Shown here one piece after another: positions 10,571 through 20,760 of a stretch of 64,000 bases of DNA. The notes below the pieces were generated by a model. That model saw only the letters and a list, made by a program, of their open reading frames with translations. It was not told the DNA's origin and made no database searches. The stretch is from NCBI RefSeq assembly GCF_963678635.1, contig NC_087064.1:72479465-72543464 (forward strand), given 5' to 3'. The stretch is from Symsagittifera roscoffensis (Eukaryota > Xenacoelomorpha > Acoela > Convolutidae). Position numbers and translations under genes: made by a program. Positions within the stretch are counted from its first letter, which is position 1. Each line of letters opens with the position of its first letter.

Positions 10571-12605
10571 ATATTTAAGGAAAACATTTTCAAAAGATTC
10601 AAAAAATTCTCCGTCTAACGATTTTTTAAATTCGTCGAATGTAAGTTAGCCTTTGTTGAAAAAAGCGAAACAAAGTGGTTCGTAAAAACATTTAATTTGC
10701 TGCTTGATGCTAAATATTTGCATAAGACGGTCAATTTAGTACGTGGTACAGTCAATATCATAAGTTTACTCATTGTAAGTTAAAAAGATGAGTTGAAAAT
10801 AAACATCTTTGTATTAGTTGTGTGAAACTTCTATAAACGTTTCAAACATTTGAAAATGAGCAGTATGTTGATTCTAAAGCGTTCTCACAAAGCATTTTTT
10901 TCTTTCTGAGTTATCATATATTTTAGGCAGTAAAGTGAACTTTTGAAAAAACAGTATTCGTAACTGACAATATTCAGACTATTTGGAGGAGAGTGCCGTT
11001 TTATACTCTTTTTGAAAAATTTCGACCGAAAGTTGCGTTTTTTTGGCGCGCGCTCCCATTCAAAATGAGAATATTTTGGCGCCCCAATCCGTCAAATCTT
11101 TTTTTTGCTCAACCAATTAAACAGTTGGCTTAAAAGCATAGCATTATTAGCAAATCGTTTTAAAGTGATACATTTAGGAAAATATGTCCCCGTGCTGTAG
11201 AAAACGAACAACTCGATGATTTACTGCTCAACACAGAACAACCGCTGTTTCTTGGAAACAACGAAGCACGTGTTTATGTGATGAAATTGTACTAAAAACG
11301 TTGCGACTGTTGCTTGAGAGTTATCATGGGGTTTTTTTACCAGTTACATTTGTGAAATTCATGAATAGCAAAATAATGGATTTTGAGCCTCTTCTACAAA
11401 CCCCTTTTACTCAAGTTAGTGGATTTTAGTGAAGTAAAGAATGTAACTTTTGTCAAATTATTCAAAACAGCGTCTGTGAAAAATTATTTTGGGTTATTTG
11501 GAATGTACTGAAAAAAATGCATCATCTAGACTCTAATTTGACTCAGATTCTCAAAACGCAAGGCCGTACAAAGCTAATTTTCTATGTTTTTTACGGCAGT
11601 CGGTACGAGTGTTTTTAAGTTTTGTAAATGATTCATATTTTGTGCTGACTGTTGGTAACCTTATATTGCTTTTAATGACCTGTTGCTGACCTCAATTTGA
11701 TTTTAATCATGACTGGGTGAAAATAAAAATAGACAAGGCTACTCGTATGAAGGCATAGCCCTGAATGCTTCGACTGCCTTTTAAATGGTCTCGAAAAGTT
11801 ATGTGTGAAGAATGTACAAAATTTTACTTGCGTATGGATTTAAATATACCAATTAGCTTGCCTCATTTCATTTTGGAACTATTTTCACCAATTGATGATC
11901 CACCCACTAAGTTTTTATATAATGATCCAACCATATTGAATCAAGATTTTTATGCTAGTTAATTTTTGTATTTTTATATTCAATAAATATTTTTTCCAAG
12001 ATGTTTTTAAATTTTACTGCAGATTTTTGAGGAGAACGGCTAGAGATGCTTTTATCTCTTGTCCGAGTTTTTCTCCAATACCGGGTAGTTCTCGTTTTGG
12101 TCGGAATATTGGCTCTGATCTATTGAGTCGTAAAGACATTTCAATTAAATTGTTGTCATGTAGCGTTTTTTGAAATGTTGTTGCCTAATTCTAATCTAAT
12201 GTTTTAGTTAGTTCTAATCTTAGTTGTTTAAGGTCTTGCTCGCGAATTTTGGTCGCACCGGATGAGTTCATAACTCATAGAGTAATTTCAGATAGGGTAC
12301 ACCGTCTGCTCGTCACGCTATCTTACGTTCATAACTCATAGAGTAATTTCAGATAGGGTACACCGTCTGCTCGTCACGCTATCTTATTTTTGGCCTGACG
12401 TTCATAGCTCATAGAGTAATTTCAGATAGGGTACACCATCTGCTCTTCACGCTATCCTATTTTCGGCCTGATAGTTTCGTGCAACTTCTAAGTCTATTAC
12501 CGATCTTAATCTTACTCTTATATCTCCTAGTCCCAATAGATATAGAGTATAATGGTTTTTTATGAGTCGGTCTTTTGGAGAAAGCAACTAAGTTCTATGT
12601 TAAAT

Positions 12606-13010
12606 TCAAATCTTTCTGCATATATGTTTCATGTATAAAGACTTAGATACCCACCAGTTATCCGGAAAATTGTCCAAAACTATCATATTAAGCATTTTTT
12701 CACCGTCGAAGAATAAGCCCCCGAAATTGCAAACACTCTGTACAAACTGCTCACAAGTTTCGCCGTTTAGAAAAGTGTAGTCAAAAACTTTGAATTTTCT
12801 TCCAGTTTGTTCTAGAAACTTCTTCATGTCGAGCATAGCTTGTTTGTACTCTTCGATTGAATAGCTATGGCGCGATTCAAGATAAGAAACCTTTTGGCCG
12901 TTCATAAGGATAGTAGACAGAGAAACTTCCAAGGGATCGCGGATCAAAATACCATGTTTAACGGATAAATCTTCAACCCAGTTTTCAAAACTGTCCACAA
13001 AAATTGGCAT
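12606..13010 (-). CDS. Hypothetical protein of the tandem unit, copy 2 (N-terminally shortened)
   Basis: A 134-aa copy of the same frame, differing from copy 1 at very few residues (for example Ser-Glu-Ser-Arg in place of Lys-Ser-Arg context, and Thr for Ile before the CEQF motif). As in copy 1, the upstream codons are broken by a short indel and a stop near 13,070-13,090. Its stop again falls in LTR-derived sequence. Function unknown. Confidence 0.45.
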   Translation of the reverse strand: MPIFVDSFENWVEDLSVKHGILIRDPLEVSLSTILMNGQKVSYLESRHSYSIEEYKQAMLDMKKFLEQTGRKFKVFDYTFLNGETCEQFVQSVCNFGGLFFDGEKMLNMIVLDNFPDNWWVSKSLYMKHICRKI

Positions 13011-15047
13011 ATATTTAAGGAAAACATTTTCAAAAGATTCAAAAAATTCTCCGTCTAACGATTTTTTAAATTCGTCGAATGTAAGTTAGCCTTTGTTGAA
13101 AAAAGCGAAACAAAGTGGTTCGTAAAAACATTTAATTTGCTGCTTGATGCTAAATATTTGCATAAGACGGTCAATTTAGTACGTGGTACAGTCAATATCA
13201 TAAGTTTACTCATTGTAAGTTAAAAAGATGAGTTGAAAATAAACATCTTTGTATTAGTTGTGTGAAACTTCTATAAACGTTTCAAACATTTGAAAATGAG
13301 CAGTATGTTGATTCTAAAGCGTTCTCACAAAGCATTTTTTTCACTCTGAGTTATCATATATTTTAGGCAGTAAAGTGAACTTTTGAAAAAACAGTATTCG
13401 TAACTGACAATATTCAGACTATTTGGAGGAGAGTGCCGTTTTATACTCTTTTTGAAAAATTTCGACCAAAAGTTGCGTTTTTTTGGCGCGCGCTCCCATT
13501 CAAAATGAGAATATTTTGGCGCCCCAATCCGTCAAATCTTTTTTTTTGCTCAACCAATTAAACAGTTGGCTTAAAAGCATAGCATTATTAGCAAATCGTT
13601 TTAAAGTGATACATTTAGGAAAATATGTCCCCGTGCTGTAGAAAACGAACAACTCGATGATTTACTGCTCAACACAGAACAACCGCTGTTTCTTGGAAAC
13701 AACGAAGCACGTGTTTATGTGATGAAATTGTACTAAAAACGTTGCGACTGTTGCTTGAGAGTTATCATGGGGTTTTTTTACCAGTTACATTTGTGAAATT
13801 CATGAATAGCAAAATAATGGATTTTGAGCCTCTTCTACAAACCCCTTTTACTCAAGTTAGTGGATTTTAGTGAAGTAAAGAATGTAACTTTTGTCAAATT
13901 ATTCAAAACAGCGTCTGTGAAAAATTATTTTGGATTATTTGGAATGTACTGAAAAAAATGCATCATCTAGACTCTAATTTGACTCAGATTCTCAAAACGC
14001 AAGGCCGTACAAAGCTAATTTTCTATGTTTTTTACGGCAGTCGGTACGAGTGTTTTTAAGTTTTGTAAATGATTCATATTTTGTGCTGACTGCTGGTAAC
14101 CTTATATTGCTTTTAATGACCTGTTGCTGACCTCAATTTGATTTTAATCATGACTGGGTGAAAATAAAAATAGACAAGGCTACTCGTATGAAGGCATAGC
14201 CCTGAATGCTTCGACTGCCTTTTAAATGGTCTCGAAAAGTTATGTGTGAAGAATGTACAAAATTTTACTTGCGTATGGATTTAAATATGCCAATTAGCTT
14301 GCCTCATTTCATTTTGGAACTATTTTCACCAATTGATGATCCACCCACTAAGTTTTTATATAATGATCCAACCATATTGAATCAAGATTTTTATGCTAGT
14401 TAATTTTTGTATTTTTTTATTCAATAAATATTTTTTCCAAGATGTTTTTAAATTTTACTGCAGATTTTTGAGGAGAACGGCTAGAGATGCTTTTATCTCT
14501 TGTCCGAGTTTTTCTTCCAATACCGGGTAGTTCTCGTTTTGGTCGGAATATTGGCTCTGATCTATTGAGTCGTAAAGACATTTCAATTAAATTGTTGTCA
14601 TGTAGCGTTTTTTGAAATGTTGTTGCCTAATTCTAATCTAATGTTTTAGTTAGTTCTAATCTTAGTTGTTTAAGGTCTTGTTCGCGAATTTTGGTCGCAC
14701 CGGATGAGTTCATAACTCATAGAGTAATTTCAGATAGGGTACACCGTCTGCTCGTCACGCTATCTTACGTTCATAACTCATAGAGTAATTTCAGATAGGG
14801 TACACCGTCTGCTCGTCACGCTATCTTATTTTTGGCCTGACGTTCATAGCTCATAGAGTAATTTCAGATAGGGTACACCGTCTGCTCTTCACGCTATCCT
14901 ATTTTCGGCCTGATAGTTTCGTGCAACTTCTAAGTCTATTACCGATCTTAATCTTACTCTTATATCTCCTAGTCCCAATAGATATAGAGTATAATGGTTT
15001 TTTATGAGTCGGTCTCTTGGAGAAAGCAACTAAGTTCTATGTTAAAT

Positions 15048-15572
15048 TCAAATCTTTCTGCATATATGTTTCATGTATAAAGACTTAGATACCCACCAGT
15101 TATCCGGAAAATTGTCCAAAACTATCATATTAAGCATTTTTTCACCGTCGAAGAATAAGCCCCCGAAATTGCAAACACTCTGTACAAACTGCTCACAAGT
15201 TTCGCCGTTTAGAAAAGTGTAGTCAAAAACTTTGAATTTTCTTCCAGTTTGTTCTAGAAACTTCTTCATGTCGAGCATAGCTTGCTTGTACTCTTCGATT
15301 GAATAGCTATGGCGCGATTCAAGATAAGAAACCTTTTGGGCGTTCATAAGGATAGTAGACAGAGAAACTTCCAAGGGATCGCGGATCAAAATACAATGTT
15401 TAACGGATAAATCTTCAACCCAGTTTTCAAAACTGTCCACAAAAATTGGCATATATTTAAGGAAAACATTTTCAAAAGATTCAAAAAATTCTCCGTCTAA
15501 CGATTCTCTAATTTCGTCGAATGAAGTTGGCCTTTGTTGAAAAAGGCGAAACAAAGTGGTTCGTAAAAACAT
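15048..15572 (-). CDS. Hypothetical protein of the tandem unit, copy 3 (longest form, 174 aa)
   Basis: The third copy keeps 40 further residues at the N-terminus (MFLRTTLFRLFQQRPTSFDE), in frame with the part shared by all copies, so it is probably closest to the ancestral protein. Differences from the other copies include Cys for Gly after VKH and Ala for Gly in LMNAQK. No family recognised. The region LNGETCEQFVQSVCNF and the acidic/aromatic C-terminus give no catalytic motif I can name. Like the others it ends at the LTR junction, so truncation at the C-terminus is likely. Confidence 0.5.
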   Translation of the reverse strand: MFLRTTLFRLFQQRPTSFDEIRESLDGEFFESFENVFLKYMPIFVDSFENWVEDLSVKHCILIRDPLEVSLSTILMNAQKVSYLESRHSYSIEEYKQAMLDMKKFLEQTGRKFKVFDYTFLNGETCEQFVQSVCNFGGLFFDGEKMLNMIVLDNFPDNWWVSKSLYMKHICRKI

Positions 15573-15874
15573 TTAATTTGCTGCTTGATGCTAAATATTT
15601 GCATAAGACGGTCAATTTAGTACGTGGTACAGTCAATATCATAAGTTTACTCATTGTAAGTTAAAAAGATGAGTTGAAAATAAACATCTTTGTATTAGTT
15701 GTGTGAAACTTCTATAAACGTTTCAAACATTTGAAAATGAGCAGTATGTTGATTCTAAAGCGTTCTCACAAAGCATTTTTTTCACTCTGAGTTATCATAT
15801 ATTTTAGGCAGTAAAGTGAACTTTTGAAAAAACAGTATTCGTAACTGACAATATTCAGACTATTTGGAGGAGAG

Positions 15875-16189
15875 ATTGCACGCCCAAAAAGTTTTTGTTG
15901 TTTCCAAGCTTTTCGCAAAACGTCTGTTCTTTTTTTAAAAAAAAATAATAATTGTAAAAAAAGTTTTTTAAATCTTGCATAGTTCAATTTTAGCTGCGTT
16001 TGTTATGTTTTTTCATTTTTGCTAGCGCCTGCAAAACCAGCTAGTACCAGCAGTTTGAATCACAACAACAATTATAATTTATGTTTATTGATGAAAGTCT
16101 GAAGGAACTTTTAAGGCTTACACATGTATAAACGTGGAGGCTTAGTTTTATTTCGAGTCTGTTTTAGTAATTGCTTACTGAGGTAAAGC
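15875..16189. other. Unassigned AT-rich spacer
   Basis: Unique sequence between the broken end of tandem unit 3 and the solo LTR. I see no supported gene. A minus-strand 73-codon frame overlapping it crosses the repeat boundary and has low-complexity Lys/Phe content, so I do not annotate it. Confidence 0.5.
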
Positions 16190-16557
16190 TGACGTTCATA
16201 ACTCATAGAGTAATTTCAGATGGGGTAAAATGTCTGCTCGTCACGCTATCTTATTTTCGGCCGGATAGATTCGTGCAACTTCTTAGTCTAATACCGATCT
16301 TAATCTTACTCTGATATCTCCTAGTCTCAAAAGATCTAGAGTATACTGGATTGTTACAAGTCGGTCTCTTGAAGAAAGCAACTAAGTTCTAAGTTAAATT
16401 TAAATCTCTCTGGTGCTGAAATTACATGTAATTTCAGCACTTACAAATAAGTGGGTTGTTAGTTTGATGGAGTATGATTGCTTAGTCTTCAATATTTTAT
16501 AGGGATAAAATATATGAATCATAACCAATAATAAAATCTAGTTTCAATCTGGTTCCA
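16190..16557 (-). mobile_element. Divergent solo LTR of the same retroelement family
   Basis: On the minus strand this begins TGGAACCAGATTGAAACTAG and ends CTCTATGAGTTATGAACGTCA, paralleling the 410-bp LTRs at 29,786 and 47,853 at a clearly lower identity. It has the TG...CA ends and the same 28-bp palindrome (16,413-16,440). No internal element sequence flanks it. Adjacent 4-mers do not match (AAGC and TTAC), so no target duplication is visible. Confidence 0.75.
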
Positions 16558-16703
16558 TTACTTTAGCGATCAGCTTAGTGTATTATTACGAACCTTTTTT
16601 TTCTAACCTATCTTGCAAATAAAAGTGTTCATTGAAAATGATCATTTTTGAGAATTTCACTGCAGCATTGAAAATTGGAAAGAATCTGAAAAGGTTATAA
16701 TAA

Positions 16704-16776
16704 GCTTCCGTGGCTGACTGGTTGTTGCATGCGATTTAAAATCTCTAGATCTCAGGTTCGAATCTTAGACGTAGCA
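16704..16776 (+). ncRNA. tRNA-like sequence or SINE head
   Basis: 73 nt with a box A-like TGGCTGACTGG at 16,711-16,721 and a box B-like GGTTCGAATCT at 16,755-16,765, at the spacing of a Pol III internal promoter. The middle contains TTTAAAAT, reminiscent of a Leu/Ser-type anticodon arm. The outer stem pairs poorly, so a functional tRNA is unlikely. A tRNA pseudogene or the 5' head of a SINE fits better. Confidence 0.4.
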
Positions 16777-17290
16777 GAAATTTTTGCTAATTGGAGGCTT
16801 ATTTCAGCTTTTTTTTTAATGTTTTGTTTTTTGTTGTGTTCCCGCTAGTGTTGGTCGAATTTAATTATTCTTTGAATAAATTATATCAATCAGAACTAAT
16901 TTTTAGCGTATACAATTTTCATGCTTTCAAGAGACACGCATGAAAGTTTGAAGGGCTTGAAAAGTCAGTATTACTTTTGTGTCTACTCTTTGATAACTAC
17001 AGTTCTGTGTTGATAAAATTTGTTTTAACGAATTGAGATTAGTTAAAGTTTGCTAGATCTTACATCGGTATGCCTTTAATGTTTGCTAAAGTTTTTATCG
17101 ATGAATTTTAGCAAACTTCCCCTGCTTCTTAATTCGTAGATATTTCTAGAACAGAATAATTTCTGAGATCCCTAAAACTTGTTGGTACTTTCCTTTTGTT
17201 CGGCCTCGTTCTTTGTCATTCTCGCTGCTTAATCGTCAGAAGCTTCAATCGTCCCTTTCCCGGCTTCAATCGTTCTTTGGCTTCAATCGT
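16777..17290. other. No recognisable gene
   Basis: AT-rich sequence after the tRNA-like site. I found no conserved frame, LTR or TIR. It could be the body of a SINE or plain intergenic DNA. Confidence 0.4.
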
Positions 17291-17299
17291 CAGAGAAAC

Positions 17300-18620
17300 T
17301 TAGTGGCGGGTCGAATTTTGCATCTCTTTTCGTTTGTGACTATCGTCACATCGAACTTTTGTCCACTAATTTTGTACCCCTCTCGTGAGCTTTTGAAGCC
17401 AAGCACTTGTTTCAGCGACTTATCCTGATACTCGAATGCATTCTTGTTTCTTCCAGTATTGTCGGTCTGACTACTTTCTCCAGTTTCAGATGTTTCTGCT
17501 TCAACCCGTTTTTTTTTGCGTTAAGCTGCTAGTGCAATATTCCGGTAAGTCGAGTGTAGTTTTGTCAGTCTATTTTTCTTTTTTCTTTTTACCTCTCGAG
17601 ATTCACTGCTTGCGCAGCCTTCAGCCTTCTTGCTTCTTGCCCAAATGGCTATTTCTCATGATAGCTGTTTCATGTTTGCTTCGTCCTGAGTTCTCGCACC
17701 TAACGGATTGGGATCCGAGGTGTGTGGTTTCGACCTTTTAATCGACAGATTGATTCGTCCTTTTAGTTTTTTTCTCTTGAGATGAGATATGATTGACTGT
17801 TTTGAACATTTTTGTTATAAAAATTGGTATTCGTTGCACCTCGCTGCCATCGTAGTAAGCTTTCCTTCTCCGCGTCGCTTTTAACGACCCAGTTTTTTGG
17901 TGTGCTTTGTGGTTCATTGTTCGGACTTTTGCTCGAGCTCTGTTTAGGTTCCTCTGATAATTTTATTTTTTTTATTTTCGCCACTGCTGTATCACTTTTA
18001 TGACATACTGCATCCGCAGTTGTTTTTATTGTCGACTCTGTTTCCGCACAACTAGTCCTTTTAAAAGGACCATTAGAGTTTTGTCGTTTTTCATCCTCAT
18101 TCCCTCTCAGTAAGGTCTTTTTTGGCGTTGAGCTTTCATCAACTTCTTTATGATTTGTGAACATCTTTTCCCACGAGAGCAATTGTTGTCTTTGGAATTT
18201 TGGATTGGTGCGCCTCGTCATATCCACAATTTTCCATTTATTGTTTTGCGCTGCTTTCATCCGTTCTTCATTTCATCTCGCGTTGGCCTGAAGCAACTTG
18301 CTGAGCACTTTTGCTCATTCTTTGTCGCTAGATGTTGACAGTTGCTGTTTGAACAATGGGCTCGGGTCCCTGCATTTTGTTTCCTTTCTGACAATCCTTA
18401 CTAGACAAATATTTTGTTGTGGGACCTTCCAGAGCCCAAGCAAATTAGTACCCTCCCTTCATTCTATCAAAAATTTTGCCGCTGCCAATTTTTAATCCAA
18501 TCATACGACAGTCTTAAACTGCCGTCATCATTTTCTCGACGACGGTTTTTTATTTTAGAATTGATGATTTGGTGCTCCTTCATTGCCTCCGCTTCATATA
18601 GCACCACGCAATAAACCTTG
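17300..18620 (-). pseudogene. Decayed gene with charged, low-complexity product
   Basis: Three coding-like minus-strand stretches line up in order. About 18,470-18,620 reads YEAEAMKEHQIINSKIKNRR and LRLSYDWIKNWQ. 17763-18260 is 165 aa from MKAAQNNKWKIVDMTRR and rich in Lys, Ser, Glu and Asn. About 17,300-17,520 reads KSLKQVLGFKSSREGYKISG. They are separated by stops and frame changes. No domain is recognised. Composition resembles an RNA-binding gag or LINE ORF1 protein, or a disordered nuclear protein. Introns rather than frameshifts might separate the pieces. Confidence 0.35.
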
Positions 18621-18796
18621 TCCAAAAAAACTAAACAGGAACTGTGATCAGTGGCGGATTTTCAAAAATTTTGCGAAACTTTGGCTGACTTTTTTTGGTT
18701 GGAGCAAATTTATTTTCCAAGCATCTTAAAGACTCTATTTTGTTTAAAAAAAAATGCATCGCACGCAAACTAAAAAGAAAAAACAGATCAAAAAGC

Positions 18797-19677
18797 CGTT
18801 TTATACTCTTTTTGAAAAATTTCGACCAAAAGTTGCGCGCGCGCTCCCATTCAAAATGAGTATATTTTGGCGCCCCAATCCGTCAAAGAAACCTTTTTTT
18901 TGCCCAACCAATTAAACAATTTGCTTAAAAGCATTATAAGCAAATCGTTTTAAAGTGACTACATTTAGGAAAATATGTCCCCGTGCTGTAGAAAACGAAC
19001 GAATCGATGATTTACTGCTCAACACAGAACAACCGCTGTTTCTTGAAAACAACGAAGCACATGTTTATGTGATGAAATTGTACTAAAAACGTTGCGACTG
19101 TTTCTTGAGAGTTATCATGGGGTTTTTTTCACCAGTTACATTTGTGAAATTCATCAATAGCAAAATAATGGATTTTGAGCCTCTTCTACAAACCCCTCTT
19201 ACTCAAGTTAGAGAATTTTAGTGAAGTAAAGAATGTAACTTTTGTCAAATTATTCAAAACAGCGTCTGTGTGAAATTATTTTGAGTTATTTGGAATGTAC
19301 TGAAAAAAATGCATCATCTAGACTCTAATTTGACTCAGATTCTCAAAACACAAGGCCGTACAAAGCTAAATTTCTATGTTTTTTACGGCAGTCGGTACGA
19401 GTGTTTTTAAGTTTTGTAAATGATTCATATTTTGTGCTGACTGTTGATAACCTTTTCTTGCTTTTAATGACCTGCTGCTGACCTCGATTTAATTTTAATC
19501 ATGACTGGGTGAATATAAAAATAGACAAGGCTGCTCGTATTAAGGCATAGCCCTGAATGCTTCGACTGTCTTTTAAATGGTCTCGAAAATTTTTGTGTGA
19601 AGAATGTACAAAATTTTACTTGTGTATGGATTTAAATATACCAATTAGCTTGCCTCATTTCATTTTGGAACTATTTT
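18797..19677 (+). repeat. Partial copy of the tandem unit's right-hand part
   Basis: Closely matches about 10,996-11,886 and 13,438-14,327 and ends where those continue into gag. Here the sequence continues instead into a dispersed repeat that reaches about 19,840. This shows that the AT-rich right part of the 2,441-bp unit existed independently and that the gag/LTR joint is secondary. Confidence 0.75.
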
Positions 19678-19840
19678 GTTCTGCGATAGAATTCGCCACG
19701 CATGAATATATCGGGTTAGAGCTTTTCAACAGCAAAATATTAAGCAAACAGGCTAGTAAGATTCGTTTCGAAGCAGCCCTACCGTCAGGTTAGTAAAATG
19801 GGCTGCTCAAAATGGCTCACGAAGATCCGGAGGTTGATCC
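19380..19840 (+). repeat. Dispersed repeat family, copy 1
   Basis: The segment containing TACCAATTAGCTTGCCTCATT and GAATATATCGGGTTA, ending near a GGTTGATCCCCC motif, recurs at about 20,480-20,760. Its first part also occurs in the tandem units (about 11,800-11,890 and 14,240-14,330), and a diverged form lies at about 21,840-22,060. The ending resembles a Pol III box B, so a SINE-like origin is possible. Confidence 0.5.
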
Positions 19841-19845
19841 CCCAA

Positions 19846-19977
19846 GTCAAGTACCTCGGCAGCATCATATCATCTGATGGCAGCGCTGACAAGGCTATCA
19901 GCGCTCGCTTTTCTAAAGCAGGGATAGCAATGCTACGTCTTAGACCTGCCCTCGGTCCAGATCTCGGATCGTGGTGA
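19846..19977 (+). pseudogene. Non-LTR retrotransposon RT C-terminal relic
   Basis: A 43-codon stretch reading VKYLGSIISSDGSADKAISA and ARFSKAGIAMLRLRPALG before a stop. This is the hallmark thumb/C-terminal region of many LINE reverse transcriptases, in which YLGS, DG, I..R and KA are conserved. No other LINE domain is adjacent. It is dead and 5'-truncated. Assignment to a clade such as RTE or R4 is not possible from this length. Confidence 0.6.
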
Positions 19978-20446
19978 AATTGATAAAAGAATTGAAAGTA
20001 TTGAAGGAATTGAAAGAACAGCAGAGATCCCCTAGCTGCCAGCAACGGTGGTCCCAGAAAGACAACTTCGACACCCCTTTACCCTACAGTAGCAAGACTC
20101 ATGTCTATGTCAGTGGTGGGACTAAACACAAGCAAAACTGCCACCCGCATGTGAAAGAATCAGCGCATCAAAACCGACCGTCTCAGCACTCCAACTGAGT
20201 CGGCAATCCTTTGCATCAAACCAAGACAATACCACAGGTGATGAGGGGCTAAGGTGTCCTCCTATCGGTGCTCCTTAAATGATCAATCACTGTTATGTGA
20301 AGCACCGATATTCGTGGGTCAAAGCGAGGCCAATGCCCCAGCCGCCCAGTCATTCAAGAGGCAAAACTGTGCAGAATATAGCGTTATGACCACCACTGCT
20401 ACCTGGGAAAGGTAGAACGGGTTTCCAGTGGTGACTTTCATTTCGT
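19978..20446. other. Unassigned sequence after the LINE relic
   Basis: This stretch is less AT-rich than its surroundings and could be LINE 3' UTR or an old insertion. Short frames here (for example 19971-20198) show no motif. I see nothing that supports a gene. Confidence 0.35.
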
Positions 20447-20479
20447 TTGAATAGTTCTAATGATTTGATAAAGTCAAAA

Positions 20480-20760
20480 CTATTGCCGCTAGCCATTACC
20501 AGCTGGAGTGAGTTGGAAAGAATTTACTCGTTTTTAGATTTAATTATACCAATTAGCTTGCCTCATTCAATTTGGAACTTTTTTGTTCGGCAATATATAT
20601 CGCCTTGCATGAATATATCGGGTTACAGCTTTTCAACGTCGAAGTATTAAGCAAACAAGCTAAAAAGACTCGTTTCGAAGCAACCGAACCGTCAGGTTTA
20701 TAAATTGGTGCGCTCAAAAGAGCTCAACAAGACCCGGATATCGATCCCCAAGAAGGAAAA
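20480..20760 (+). repeat. Dispersed repeat family, copy 2
   Basis: Matches 19,620-19,840, including the GAATATATCGGGTTA segment and an end near ATCGATCCCC. It has drifted by many substitutions, so the family is not recent here. Confidence 0.5.

Larger units (their letters stand above)
9451..15874. repeat. Tandem array of a 2,441-bp chimeric unit, about 2.6 copies
   Basis: Sequence from 9,451 recurs at 11,892 and 14,333, a period of 2,441 bp, with near identity by eye. The third copy is cut at about 15,875. Each unit contains, left to right, a minus-strand gag start, retroelement leader, primer-binding-site region and truncated LTR, then a minus-strand hypothetical ORF, and then an AT-rich stretch of about 1.3 kb. 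A separate partial copy of the right-hand part lies at about 18,797-19,677. The near identity implies recent amplification or gene conversion. Confidence 0.9.
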
